64,000 nt of DNA from UBA1672 sp050633505. Its GTDB lineage: Bacteria; Pseudomonadota; Alphaproteobacteria; Micavibrionales; Micavibrionaceae. The DNA is taken from contig JBOEGQ010000006.1 in assembly GCA_050633505.1 (NCBI GenBank), forward strand, positions 1 to 64,000, in the 5' to 3' direction. Shown here piece after piece: positions 55,502-64,000 of the stretch. Under the pieces are notes generated by a model. That model had not been told where the DNA came from, searched no databases, and was given only the letters and a program-made list of their open reading frames with translations. The translations under genes and the position numbers were made by a program. The first letter of the stretch is position 1. Each line of letters starts with the position of its first letter.

Positions 55502-58500
55502 CATGTTTTTGCATAAATACGTTTTGCCGCTTTATAAATTGTATTAAGTCAAGGCGAATGCCAAGTAGGACGGGGATGATTAATAGGGTAATCACTGTTG
55601 CAAATAAGATGCCGAATGAGAGCGACACCGCCATAGGGATAAGCTCTTGCGCCTGTTCAGACTTTTCTTGCAGGAGGGGCATTAACCCAACAAAAGTGGT
55701 AATGGAGGTTAACAGAACAGCCCGGAAACGGGACATGCCTGCTTCAACAATGGCATCTTCATAAGATAATCCCGTTTTTCGAATTTGATTATAACGACTA
55801 ACCAGTACAAGAGAGTCATTTACGACAACCCCGCTTAACGCCAATATTCCGAAGAATGACATCAGGCTAATGGGAATACCGATAATCATGTGCCCGATAA
55901 TGGCCCCGATAATTCCAAACGGAATGGCAAGCATAATGATAACAGGCTCGGTGTAAGATCTTAATGGGATAGACAATAACGCATAAATCAGCAAAAGCCC
56001 GAGAATGAAACCGGAGCTTAGCTTTGTTTTTGCTTCACCCTCTGCTTCGCTCTCTCCTGCAAGCTCAATTTTTACTCCCGGGTATATGCTTAAAACTTCA
56101 GGGAAAACCGTGCTTTCCATTACGGAGATAATTTCGGATGGCGATACAATATCCGGGTTGATTTGTGCTGTCAGAGAAAGAATGCGGTTTCCGTCAATCC
56201 TTGTGATCTCAGATTGTATTGTGCTGCGTGTTATTTCGGTTATTTGTGAAAATGGTATTGTTCTGCCGTCGGCGGTACGAATACGAATTTGTTCCAAATC
56301 ACTGGCGTCATTGCGCTCTTCCATTGGATAGCGCACTTTGACGCGCACCTCTTCGTCATCACGCTGGATGCGTTGTGCTTCGAACCCAAATACGGCATTG
56401 CGGAGTTGGACAATCACATCACGGTTTGCGAGTCCCAGAAATTCTGCCTCGGGTTTTAATTGGACGGAGAGTTCGGATACGTTATTATCGAGATTGGTTC
56501 TAATATCATGGACACCGTTATAGCCACGTACTTTTTCTTTTAAAAGCTTCATTGCTTTTTCAAGTGCGTCATCATCAAAAGAAGATATTTCAATGCTTAG
56601 GTCTTCAGATCCTTCATAATCAACATAGAAGCTGAGTTCTTTTGTTCCGGCGATTGCCCCGACTTGTTCTTGCCAGACTTCCAGAAATTCTTCGGCATAA
56701 AACGGACGTGTTGAGCCGGGGGTGATTTCAACTGTGACGGTTGCTTCTTCATCGGTGTTTGACTCAATGTAAGAATATTTTACCGGACTTTCTGTTAGGT
56801 CATAAGTTTCTGAAAGTTTTGTGGTTGTGTCTTTCAGGCTGTTTTCAACATATCGTGCGGCCTCATGCGTTGTTTTGGCTGGAGTGCCAGAGTGCATTTT
56901 TATTCCTGCATAAAGTAAGTTACCCTCATCATCACCGAAAAAGACCGTTTTGACTGTACCGCTACTGACCAGCCCCAGTGCACAAATTAGAATTGCAATA
57001 AATACTCCCAATGACTGATAGCGATATGTAACAACAGTTTTAATCAATGGCCTGTAGTGCGCATGGATGAAGTGTTGAAGACCATTTTCAATGATCTTGC
57101 GTAAGTGGTTGAAGTTGCGCGTGAAGATGTTTTGTTTTTGTGGTTCTTTATCTTTGAATGTTAAATTTGCCAAATGTGCCGGTAAAATTAACTTTGATTC
57201 CACTAAGGAGAAAAGAAGGCATAAAATAACAACAACTGCAATCATACGGAACGGGCCTCCAAAGAAACCTGTAAACGTTGTTAAGGGATAAAATGCGGCA
57301 ACGGTTGTTAACACACCGAAGGTTGCCGGTGTTGCCACTTCTTTTACACCGCGAATGGCTGCTTCTATACTGCTGCCATCTCGTTTTTGATGTGTGTAAA
57401 TACTTTCACCGATGATGATTGCATCATCGACAACAATCCCGAGAACGATAATAAAGGCGAAGCCGGTTAAGTCATTGATGGAATAGTCCAGAAAACCAGG
57501 TCCCATGATAATAAAAGCACCGGAAAAACAGACCGGAATTCCGATGGCAACCCAGAACGCTACTTTTGGATGTAGGAACAAGGCTAAAAGGATTAAGACA
57601 AGAAACATCCCCATCATGGCATTTTTGGATAAAAGCCCGATACTGTCGCGAACGTTATCGGCCTCATCGGACCAGATGGCAATATCCACCGTTTGCGGTA
57701 TCCAACTTTCTTTACGAAGCTCTTTTACAAATTCTCTGACGTCATTGGAGGCGATGACGACGCTGTCACGTCCAATCAATTCAATATCAAGATTAATCGA
57801 AGGTGTTCCTAAAAATTCCGATAATACGGCCTGATCGGCATAACCATCGCGCACTACTGCAACATCTCTTATACGTACAATTCCACCATCGGGGGAGCTG
57901 CGTATAATAGTGTTCTCGAATTCATTACCATAGTAATCCTGTTTGCGGCTTTGAAGGGTGATTGTGCCTGTTGGTGTTCGTAATTTACCCGCGGATAAGT
58001 TAATTGAGGAGCCCTGTACGGCCTGCGCCACTTCATCAAAGGTCAGGCCATAGCTGCGCAATTTTTCTTCTTGGATTTCGATATTTACTTCAAAATCGCG
58101 CGCACCGTTTATTGTAACTTTATTTACGGTTTCCAATGCCAAAAGGCGTTTGCGTATTCTCTGTGAAACTTTTTTTAAAGTACTGTGCTGTGCATCTCCG
58201 TAGATCTGTACATAAAGTATATGGCGTTCTTCTTGTGCTTCGCTGATGACGATACTGTCAACTTGTGCTGGGAAACTGGTGATGGCATCAACGCGTGCTT
58301 TTACATCATCTTTAAGTTTGCCAAGAGGATACCCGTCGTTACCTGCGACTGATACGGTGGCGTTGTCACTGGTGATTTTGGTGGAGACCTTGTAGATGCC
58401 CTCAATACCGTTGAGTGCCTCTTCAATTTTTATAGCCGCGCCTTCTTCAACGTTCTCAGGTGACCCACCTTCGAAATCCACACTTACACTTACAACATTT

Positions 58501-58661
58501 GGGGATGGTTCGGGGAAGCCTTCGGTACGAATATCTAAGAGCGTCATATACCCGACGATGAGTAATGTCATCATCAAAAGGTTGGCTGCGACCGGATTAT
58601 AAACAAACCATGCGATCCAGCCCGCTGTCGTTTTTTTCTCGTGTTCTGGTGGAGGTGTCAT
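55497..58661 (-). CDS. RND efflux transporter, inner-membrane pump
   Basis: 1054 residues, AcrB/MexB-length. One N-terminal membrane helix, a large periplasmic loop, then six helices; this pattern repeats. Proton-relay acids D412-D413 lie in GIVVDDAIIIGES. The second half has AIPFGIIGAIIGHMIIG and GVVVNDSLVLVSRYNQIR, typical of the family. Its ATG overlaps the adaptor stop. With the adaptor and outer-membrane factor it forms a tripartite exporter. Substrate is unknown; the sequence looks like the drug/lipophile (HAE) branch rather than the heavy-metal branch. Confidence 0.95.
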   Translation of the reverse strand: MTPPPEHEKKTTAGWIAWFVYNPVAANLLMMTLLIVGYMTLLDIRTEGFPEPSPNVVSVSVDFEGGSPENVEEGAAIKIEEALNGIEGIYKVSTKITSDNATVSVAGNDGYPLGKLKDDVKARVDAITSFPAQVDSIVISEAQEERHILYVQIYGDAQHSTLKKVSQRIRKRLLALETVNKVTINGARDFEVNIEIQEEKLRSYGLTFDEVAQAVQGSSINLSAGKLRTPTGTITLQSRKQDYYGNEFENTIIRSSPDGGIVRIRDVAVVRDGYADQAVLSEFLGTPSINLDIELIGRDSVVIASNDVREFVKELRKESWIPQTVDIAIWSDEADNVRDSIGLLSKNAMMGMFLVLILLALFLHPKVAFWVAIGIPVCFSGAFIIMGPGFLDYSINDLTGFAFIIVLGIVVDDAIIIGESIYTHQKRDGSSIEAAIRGVKEVATPATFGVLTTVAAFYPLTTFTGFFGGPFRMIAVVVILCLLFSLVESKLILPAHLANLTFKDKEPQKQNIFTRNFNHLRKIIENGLQHFIHAHYRPLIKTVVTYRYQSLGVFIAILICALGLVSSGTVKTVFFGDDEGNLLYAGIKMHSGTPAKTTHEAARYVENSLKDTTTKLSETYDLTESPVKYSYIESNTDEEATVTVEITPGSTRPFYAEEFLEVWQEQVGAIAGTKELSFYVDYEGSEDLSIEISSFDDDALEKAMKLLKEKVRGYNGVHDIRTNLDNNVSELSVQLKPEAEFLGLANRDVIVQLRNAVFGFEAQRIQRDDEEVRVKVRYPMEERNDASDLEQIRIRTADGRTIPFSQITEITRSTIQSEITRIDGNRILSLTAQINPDIVSPSEIISVMESTVFPEVLSIYPGVKIELAGESEAEGEAKTKLSSGFILGLLLIYALLSIPLRSYTEPVIIMLAIPFGIIGAIIGHMIIGIPISLMSFFGILALSGVVVNDSLVLVSRYNQIRKTGLSYEDAIVEAGMSRFRAVLLTSITTFVGLMPLLQEKSEQAQELIPMAVSLSFGILFATVITLLIIPVLLGIRLDLIQFIKRQNVFMQKHD

Positions 58662-59764
58662 TATTGTTCCCCCATCGTTGGCTCAACTTTGATATCTGGT
58701 AGAAAAATATCCTGTCCGATTGTTACACGCATCTCACGTTGCTTTTCAAATGGTGCACGGACAAATATAATGCCGTCTTTACGGAACAGAATATCGGGCA
58801 TGAAGCGCTGTAATGTATCCTGTGCATCGACATACCAGACATACCCGTCATCCGCAGGAATATTCTCTGGAATAGAAAGCACATGGTCATAAGAGTGACC
58901 TGTAAACTCAATACTTGCGAATTCGCCAGGCAGTAATCCTTGTGTATCGGTAATATCAATAATGACATCTTGCCAACGGTTTTGTGGGTCCAGTATTTGC
59001 CCAATACGTGAAATTGTACCTTTCCACGTTTTATCCGAGCGGTCTGAGCGCACTGTGACGTGCTGTGGGTTGGTGCTTGTTGGCAAGCGTGCAATATCAC
59101 TTGTGCTCAACGGTACGAGGATCTCATATAGGCTTCTATCATAAACTGTTCCGATTGATATACCTGTTTGCAGGACATCACCGGGGTTGGTTGTGCGGCT
59201 AATGACTATGCCGTCATAGGGCGCTGTGACTGTTGTTTGTGCCAAATCGTATTCTGCTTTTTTGATTGTGGCTCTGGCGGCTTCAAGGGTGGCTTGCGCC
59301 TCAGCCAGTTGTGGCTTACGCAAGACAAGATCTGACGGGCTACCCTTAAATCCTGAGGATTTCCAATTGTCGGAGGCAATATTTGAACGTTGTTTTTCTT
59401 CCGCTAACGTACGTTTTGCTGTCGCCAGATTGGATTTTGCCGTTTTTAATGCTGCGACATATGCCGTATCGTCAATAGTAACGAGAACATCGCCTTTGTT
59501 AAACGTTGCGCCAGAAAGGAATTGTTCCGAGACAGATAAAACCTGTCCGCTTACTTCGCTTGAAAGAGTTGTCTGCCAGCGAGGGGTCACCTGTCCGTTA
59601 CCGATGAATTTATCGGTAACTTTATCGGGTTGAACATTAACGACATGAATCTGCATTAGGCGCTTCGGCTCATCCCGTTCTTCTACGCCTTTATTGACTA
59701 ATGTTAGGATGGCGACAAAGGCGATGGCTGCTGCAATAGATGAGATGCCTATGAGATGTTTCAT
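58661..59764 (-). CDS. RND efflux periplasmic adaptor (membrane fusion protein)
   Basis: 367 residues. Single N-terminal anchor (IGISSIAAAIAFVAILTLV), lipoyl half-motif VSGQVLSVSEQFLSGATFNKGDVLV, a helical hairpin (~95-165), then ITVTAPYDGIVISRTTNPGD and beta-barrel domain. Bridges the pump and the outer-membrane channel. Five bases after the outer-membrane factor gene; coupled to the pump gene by TAATG. Confidence 0.94.
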   Translation of the reverse strand: MKHLIGISSIAAAIAFVAILTLVNKGVEERDEPKRLMQIHVVNVQPDKVTDKFIGNGQVTPRWQTTLSSEVSGQVLSVSEQFLSGATFNKGDVLVTIDDTAYVAALKTAKSNLATAKRTLAEEKQRSNIASDNWKSSGFKGSPSDLVLRKPQLAEAQATLEAARATIKKAEYDLAQTTVTAPYDGIVISRTTNPGDVLQTGISIGTVYDRSLYEILVPLSTSDIARLPTSTNPQHVTVRSDRSDKTWKGTISRIGQILDPQNRWQDVIIDITDTQGLLPGEFASIEFTGHSYDHVLSIPENIPADDGYVWYVDAQDTLQRFMPDILFRKDGIIFVRAPFEKQREMRVTIGQDIFLPDIKVEPTMGEQ

Positions 59765-59769
59765 TCGTT

Positions 59770-61170
59770 CTAAACTCCTTTTCCTAAGGCTAACGCAAGG
59801 GCAATGCGGTTTTTTAAACGCTCATTGCGGATCTGTATAAGCTGGCTTTTCATGTTAAAAACAGTGTTTTGTGCGTTGAGATATTCAAGAATGCTAATCA
59901 GGCCGTTCTTATAACGGTCTTCAAAAACACGCCTTGTCTCTTCGGCGTGTAGAACAGCGTCTTGTTGCTGACGTTCTTGATCAGCCAAAAGAGTTTCACG
60001 GTTCAGTGTCTGTTCAACCTCTTGAAACGCAATTAATGCGGTTTGCAAGTAGATAAGCCAAGCTTGTTCCGCTCGGCTTTGTGCGGCATGCATGTTGTTT
60101 TCAAGTTGTTTGTCGTTAAAAATCGGCACAGTGATGTTGTTTGCGAGCGACCAAATCGTGGCGCCACTCATAAGGTCGGAAAACACATTGCTTTGCGTGC
60201 CTAAAGATCCGGTCAGGACAAGAGTGGGAAACATGTCCTTATGTGCAACCGTTACAGATTTATCTGCGGCGACAACATTTTGCCATGCGCTGCGCAGGTC
60301 CGGGCGGTTGGTTAAAAGGTGTGCCGGCACTCCGGAGGTCGGGGAGGAAACAAGTGCCGGCAGGGTGTAATCCAGTGCTATATGGCTGTCTGGATACTGT
60401 CCCATAAGGATTTTTAATGAACGAACAGCAGTATTGTGGTTATCTGTATTGGCGGCCAATGTGGCTTTTGTTTGCGCTATATCACGTTGAATAGCAGATA
60501 AATCATCCAGATTTGCTAAACCTGATTGATATTGCCATCGGCTGTTTTGGGCGCTTTTCTGTAGATTGCTTAAACGTGATTGTTCCAGATCTATTAGGCT
60601 TTTTGCCGTTACCACATCAAACCAGCTCTGCATGACTTGCCCTGCGATAGAATCGTTGATGGCTTGATAGTTTTCTGCGTTGGCTAATGCTGTGGCATCT
60701 AATGATTCTCTTTGATTGCGTAGTTTGCCCCATATATCGATTTCCCAACTTACATCCAGTGACGGGGAGTATGTTCCCTCTGCTTTGCCTTGTGCCCCTT
60801 GTGAACGGCTGGTGGAAAGGTTTCCATTTACTTGGGGGAGGGCGTTGCCCCATTGTGCATTTGCGTTGAAACCTGCTTCTTCTAATTGCTTTGCGGCAAG
60901 TTGGATATTTAAATTATGTCGTAAGGATTGTTCAACCAATGCATTGAGTTTTTCATCATCAAACACGGATAAAAGCCCATCAATGATTTGTGAGCCGGGT
61001 AATTCTTGGGCTTGGAATTCTTCAGGCATTGATAATGCCGATGACACGTCGCGTTCTGTGACACTTTGCGGTAGATATGCACAACCAGATAGAATAACGC
61101 ACAGAGTTAGCACGGAGCTTAAATGCGCTGCTTTTTTGAATGTGAATACTCTATGAGTGCGTTTAGCCAA
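59770..61170 (-). CDS. RND efflux outer-membrane factor lipoprotein (NodT family)
   Basis: 466 residues. Lipobox LSGC with Cys30. Typical features are SLDVSWEIDIWGKLRNQRESL, long helices with duplicated TolC-like repeats, and GVPAHLLTNRPDLRSAWQNV, a near-universal motif of the family. First gene of the efflux operon, divergent from the ferric-reductase gene across a 129-bp region containing three CTTAAG half-sites. Confidence 0.95.
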   Translation of the reverse strand: MAKRTHRVFTFKKAAHLSSVLTLCVILSGCAYLPQSVTERDVSSALSMPEEFQAQELPGSQIIDGLLSVFDDEKLNALVEQSLRHNLNIQLAAKQLEEAGFNANAQWGNALPQVNGNLSTSRSQGAQGKAEGTYSPSLDVSWEIDIWGKLRNQRESLDATALANAENYQAINDSIAGQVMQSWFDVVTAKSLIDLEQSRLSNLQKSAQNSRWQYQSGLANLDDLSAIQRDIAQTKATLAANTDNHNTAVRSLKILMGQYPDSHIALDYTLPALVSSPTSGVPAHLLTNRPDLRSAWQNVVAADKSVTVAHKDMFPTLVLTGSLGTQSNVFSDLMSGATIWSLANNITVPIFNDKQLENNMHAAQSRAEQAWLIYLQTALIAFQEVEQTLNRETLLADQERQQQDAVLHAEETRRVFEDRYKNGLISILEYLNAQNTVFNMKSQLIQIRNERLKNRIALALALGKGV

Positions 61171-61220
61171 CGTGTTAAGCCCTTTATTTCATTAGATAGC
61201 TATAAAATTAAAGGGTGAAA

Positions 61221-61248
61221 CTTAAGTGGCGCTTAAGTTCCGCTTAAG
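61221..61248. promoter_or_regulatory. Triple CTTAAG array (PmrA/QseB-type) between efflux operon and ferric reductase
   Basis: CTTAAG at 61221, 61232 and 61243, each separated by exactly five bases (11-bp period). Twenty-one bases after the last site lies TAATAT (61270-61275), a good -10 for the plus-strand gene. Twenty-one bases on the other side is CTATCT on the minus strand for the efflux operon. OmpR-family regulators of the PmrA/QseB type bind such direct repeats next to the -35 position. Confidence 0.7.
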
Positions 61249-61299
61249 CTCCGTTGATGAGACTGTGTTTAATATTCTCGAAAACACGGAACTTTTAAT

Positions 61300-62649
61300 A
61301 TGAGCAATACAATGAGAAGGCTATTTTTTCTGGTTTTTTTAATAACCTTGGTATGGGGCGGATCGACTTTTTATATGTCAGATGCACCCGGTCGGCCTCT
61401 TCTGCAATATTCGGGGATACTCGCTATTTCTGTTATGAGCATTGCGATGCTCTTGGCTACGAGAATGCGTTGGCTGGAAAGTATTTTGGGTGGTTTGGAT
61501 AAAGGTTATCATTTGCATAAATGGCTTGGGATTACGGCTTTTTGTGCTGCTCTTTTCCATTGGCTACAAAGTGAATTTCCGGAACTTTTTGGTGGCGGAG
61601 ATGGTGAGGGTGAGGACGATGATGATGAGGAGGGAGATGGGGAAGAGGGATCATTTGATTTTTCAGAAATCGACTTCTCAAGCCCTGAAGCTTTTCTAGA
61701 GTCTTTCGAAAGTCCCGCGCATACATTCGGTGAACTCGCATTCTATGCCATTATGTTATTGATATTGATTGCCCTGATAAAGAGTATTCCATACCGGTTT
61801 TTTGCCAAAACGCACCAGATTATCCCTGTTGCTTATTTGGCGCTGGTCTTTCACGGGATTGTTTTGATGAAGTTTGAGTATTGGTTAACATTAACAGGCG
61901 CCGTTACAGGGGGATTAATGTTTACAGGTGTTGTTTCTGCAATATTTATATTGTCGAGATTTAAAGGGAGATCTCTTAAGACCAAAGGAACCGTGACAGG
62001 GGTTCTGGAATACTCGGAAATGCAGGCGTTGGAAATTACGATAACACCTGAAGAGAATTGGCAAGGACATCAAAGTGGCCAGTTTGCATTCCTAAGCCTT
62101 CCTAATAGTAAGGAGCCGCACCCATTCACGATATCTTCTGCTTGGGATGAGGGAGCCCCTAAAATAACGTTCACCATAAAGTCATTGGGGCACTATACGC
62201 GCAGGATCAGAAATAATATTAACGTAGGTGATGTTATTACAGTAGAAGGCCCTTACGGGCGCTTTAATTTTGCAGATCAAAGCCAGAGGCAGATCTGGGT
62301 GGCTGGTGGTATTGGTATAACGCCTTTTTTATCACGGTTGGAATTTTTGTCTAAAAACAAAAACACCCAACCAGTAGATTTGTTTTTCCTTGCACGGGAG
62401 GTCGACCCTGAACTTATAGAGCGTATACAGGCCTTGTCAGGCAAAGCGGGGGTAACGTTCCACAATTTTGCCAATGGTGCGGGGGGGCGTTTTGAATGCA
62501 ACCGATTAAGAAATCTTATTCCTGATTGGAAGGAATCAAGCGTTTGGTTCTGTGGGCCTGTGGGATTGGGCAATATGCTGTATAAGGATATGTCTGGAAA
62601 TGGTTTGCAAAAAACGAAATTTCACCGTGAGGTTTTTGAAATGCGTTAG
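61300..62649 (+). CDS. Ferric-reductase-like transmembrane flavocytochrome
   Basis: 449 residues. N-terminal ferric-reductase membrane domain with ~6 helices and haem-type histidines in HLHKWLG, FHWLQ, AKTHQIIP and VFHGI. Residues 98-139 form an unusual extracytoplasmic loop with a run of Asp/Glu/Gly (DGEGEDDDDEEGDGEEG). The C-terminal half is a ferredoxin-reductase module: FAD motif HPFTISSA, GPYGRF, NAD site VAGGIGITPFLSRLE, and FCGPVGL. It probably passes electrons from NAD(P)H across the membrane to ferric iron or another acceptor. GGAA precedes the ATG. The stop overlaps that of the convergent kinase gene. Confidence 0.88.
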   Translation: MSNTMRRLFFLVFLITLVWGGSTFYMSDAPGRPLLQYSGILAISVMSIAMLLATRMRWLESILGGLDKGYHLHKWLGITAFCAALFHWLQSEFPELFGGGDGEGEDDDDEEGDGEEGSFDFSEIDFSSPEAFLESFESPAHTFGELAFYAIMLLILIALIKSIPYRFFAKTHQIIPVAYLALVFHGIVLMKFEYWLTLTGAVTGGLMFTGVVSAIFILSRFKGRSLKTKGTVTGVLEYSEMQALEITITPEENWQGHQSGQFAFLSLPNSKEPHPFTISSAWDEGAPKITFTIKSLGHYTRRIRNNINVGDVITVEGPYGRFNFADQSQRQIWVAGGIGITPFLSRLEFLSKNKNTQPVDLFFLAREVDPELIERIQALSGKAGVTFHNFANGAGGRFECNRLRNLIPDWKESSVWFCGPVGLGNMLYKDMSGNGLQKTKFHREVFEMR

Positions 62650-63959
62650 AGTGCAGGGAATTTTATAATAAATTGGCAACCGTGACCACCAATACCATCT
62701 TCGATGTCGATTTGCCCCTGATAGTATTCGACAATATTTTTTACAATCGATAGCCCAAGTCCGGATCCTGATTTTTTAGTACCGTAACAACGGTAAAAGC
62801 GATCAAAAACCCGTTTTTGTTCCTCTTTTTTAATGCCGGGGCCATTATCGGATACCGAAATGATAATGTGCTTTTGTTCGGATGTGAGCTCTATCTCTAT
62901 CCGTCCTTTTTCTTGGGTGTAGAGAATGGCGTTTTGGATGAGGTTTTCGAACATAGTAGATAGCTGATGCGGTTGGGCATTAATTACGGCATTGTTTGAT
63001 TTATCAGATAATAAGAATGTTTGCCCTTTGTTGTTTGCTAAGGGCTGCAGGTCGTCAAAGACTGTTTTGATTATAAAGGATAGGTTAACTTCCCCGGAGC
63101 CCGTTTCCAGTGCTTCCGGTTCGTGGCGTGCAAGAAGAAGCAAGCTCTCAATTAAATTGGTACTACGGTTAATGGCTGACTTGAGATGGTGTTCGACTTC
63201 TTTACGCTCTTCTTCGTTTTCTGCACGCTCTAACAAATCAAGTTGTAGTCTTATCGCCGTGAGGGGAGTGCGTAGTTCATGCGCAGCGTCTGCGGTAAAC
63301 TGGCGTTGTAATTTAAGGGAATCCTCAAGACGGCGAAGTAACTGGTTCAAAGATTGAATGAGCGGAAAAACTTCATAAGGAATGTTATTAATATCAATCG
63401 GAGAGAGGTTATGTGCTCCGCGTTCACGCATCTTGTTTGATATGAGAAGCAAAGGACGCAATCCATGACCAATCACAATATGTATAAGTATAATAATAAC
63501 CGGTAAGGCGAGAAAAGTGGGGATGATGAATATCTTCATAATGTCATCTTCCATCTCTATTCTTTCGTCGAGAGATTGGGCAACCTGAATCATTCTTTTT
63601 CCGGCGGAATATTGATAATAACGTAAGTCTTCTTTCTTCAGCTTATAATTGCCATATCCGTTACCTTTTTGTAGGGGCAAGTTAATCAGCGGGTGAGAGG
63701 TGTAAATAAGCTGCGTGTTTTCCCATACTTGTATTAAAAATTCTTCCTCTTCTTCTAAAGATGTCCGTGTGTTTACGCCATAATCGTCCACTTCATAATT
63801 ATAGGATGAGACGGATACGGCCACTTGTTTTAAACTGCCATCCTGCATTTCTGTGAATTCTTCATGCACATAGTGGAAGACAAATAAATCAATCATGGCG
63901 ATACTAAAAACCAGAACACCAAAGATTGTGGCAATAAGACGATTACGAATTGAAATCAT
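62646..63959 (-). CDS. Sensor histidine kinase (QseC/PmrB-like)
   Basis: 437 residues. Two membrane helices (~9-31 and 143-164) enclose a ~110-residue periplasmic sensor with acidic clusters EEFTE (33-37) and EEEEE (69-73). HAMP follows, then H-box FTADAAHELRTPLTAIR with phospho-acceptor His227, N-box NLIQNAILYT, and G-boxes DNGPGI and GSGLGLSIV. AGGA precedes the ATG, which is 2 bp after the stop of the response regulator at the window edge. ExxE acidic motifs bind ferric iron in PmrB; here that is only suggestive. Confidence 0.93.
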   Translation of the reverse strand: MISIRNRLIATIFGVLVFSIAMIDLFVFHYVHEEFTEMQDGSLKQVAVSVSSYNYEVDDYGVNTRTSLEEEEEFLIQVWENTQLIYTSHPLINLPLQKGNGYGNYKLKKEDLRYYQYSAGKRMIQVAQSLDERIEMEDDIMKIFIIPTFLALPVIIILIHIVIGHGLRPLLLISNKMRERGAHNLSPIDINNIPYEVFPLIQSLNQLLRRLEDSLKLQRQFTADAAHELRTPLTAIRLQLDLLERAENEEERKEVEHHLKSAINRSTNLIESLLLLARHEPEALETGSGEVNLSFIIKTVFDDLQPLANNKGQTFLLSDKSNNAVINAQPHQLSTMFENLIQNAILYTQEKGRIEIELTSEQKHIIISVSDNGPGIKKEEQKRVFDRFYRCYGTKKSGSGLGLSIVKNIVEYYQGQIDIEDGIGGHGCQFIIKFPAL

Positions 63960-63961
63960 GT

Positions 63962-64000
63962 TTATATTCCTATCTGATATCCTACATTACGCGTATTGCG
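63962..64000 (-). CDS. Response regulator C-terminus, cut by window edge
   Basis: The last 12 codons and stop of an open frame on the minus strand read RNTRNVGYQIGI. The R-x-VGY pattern is the usual end of OmpR/PhoB-type winged-helix regulators (compare TVRGVGYRL). The stop is two bases before the kinase start, as in qseBC/pmrAB operons. Only the tail is visible, so the assignment rests on this motif and context. Confidence 0.6.
   Translation of the reverse strand, partial: RNTRNVGYQIGI

Overview
The window is one contiguous stretch of a Gram-negative chromosome. Supporting features are a classical autotransporter, an RND efflux trio with a lipoprotein outer-membrane factor, a MipA/OmpV porin-like protein, glutathione-dependent formaldehyde detoxification and a bd-type oxidase. 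Pseudomonadota is very likely; the class cannot be fixed from the sequence. I see no tRNA, rRNA, CRISPR array, insertion sequence, integrase, or phage capsid or packaging gene.

Layout. (1) 2-9868: the 3' part of a very large RTX-repeat secreted protein, cut by the left edge, followed by an autotransporter. (2) 9996-11937: an Fe-S type uracil-DNA glycosylase, then a convergent BioC/BioH-like pair. (3) 12075-16220: a class Ib ribonucleotide reductase operon nrdHIEF on the minus strand, with tandem NrdR boxes overlapping its promoter. (4) 16410-18358: adhC-fghA formaldehyde detoxification operon. (5) 18651-49195: a 30.5-kb extracellular contractile injection system (eCIS) locus in two blocks, all on the plus strand. 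Block A: sheath, inner tube, zinc-knuckle protein, disordered protein, DUF4255 terminator, AAA+ ATPase, small protein, a 2523-residue DUF4157 giant and a DUF4157-OmpA fusion. Block B, after a 190-bp gap: CIS tube-adaptor protein, LysM-like protein, gpD-like hub, gpV-like spike, PAAR-like tip, gp25, two gpJ-type wedge proteins, gpI-like protein and a DUF6519 beta-helix protein. (6) 49432-50116: YaiI and a small RRM RNA-binding protein. (7) 50236-53251: gbsR-cydA-cydB, with a 42-bp near-perfect palindrome just upstream of the regulator gene. (8) 53389-64000: a glycosyltransferase, MipA/OmpV protein, RND efflux operon, ferric-reductase-like flavocytochrome and a QseC/PmrB-like histidine kinase. 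The last 12 codons of its response regulator lie at the right edge.

How the parts work together. The eCIS genes encode a sheath, tube, baseplate, spike and terminator/ATPase, with no capsid or packaging genes, which fits a released or cell-anchored contractile particle. The two DUF4157 proteins are the best cargo or accessory candidates, and the 2523-residue one is the most unusual gene here. In region 8, CTTAAG-type half-sites with an 11-bp period (the PmrA/QseB box layout) lie between the divergent efflux and ferric-reductase units, before mipA and before the glycosyltransferase. The adjacent two-component system may therefore control a local envelope/metal-stress regulon. The nrd and cyd operons also carry visible operator-like sequences.
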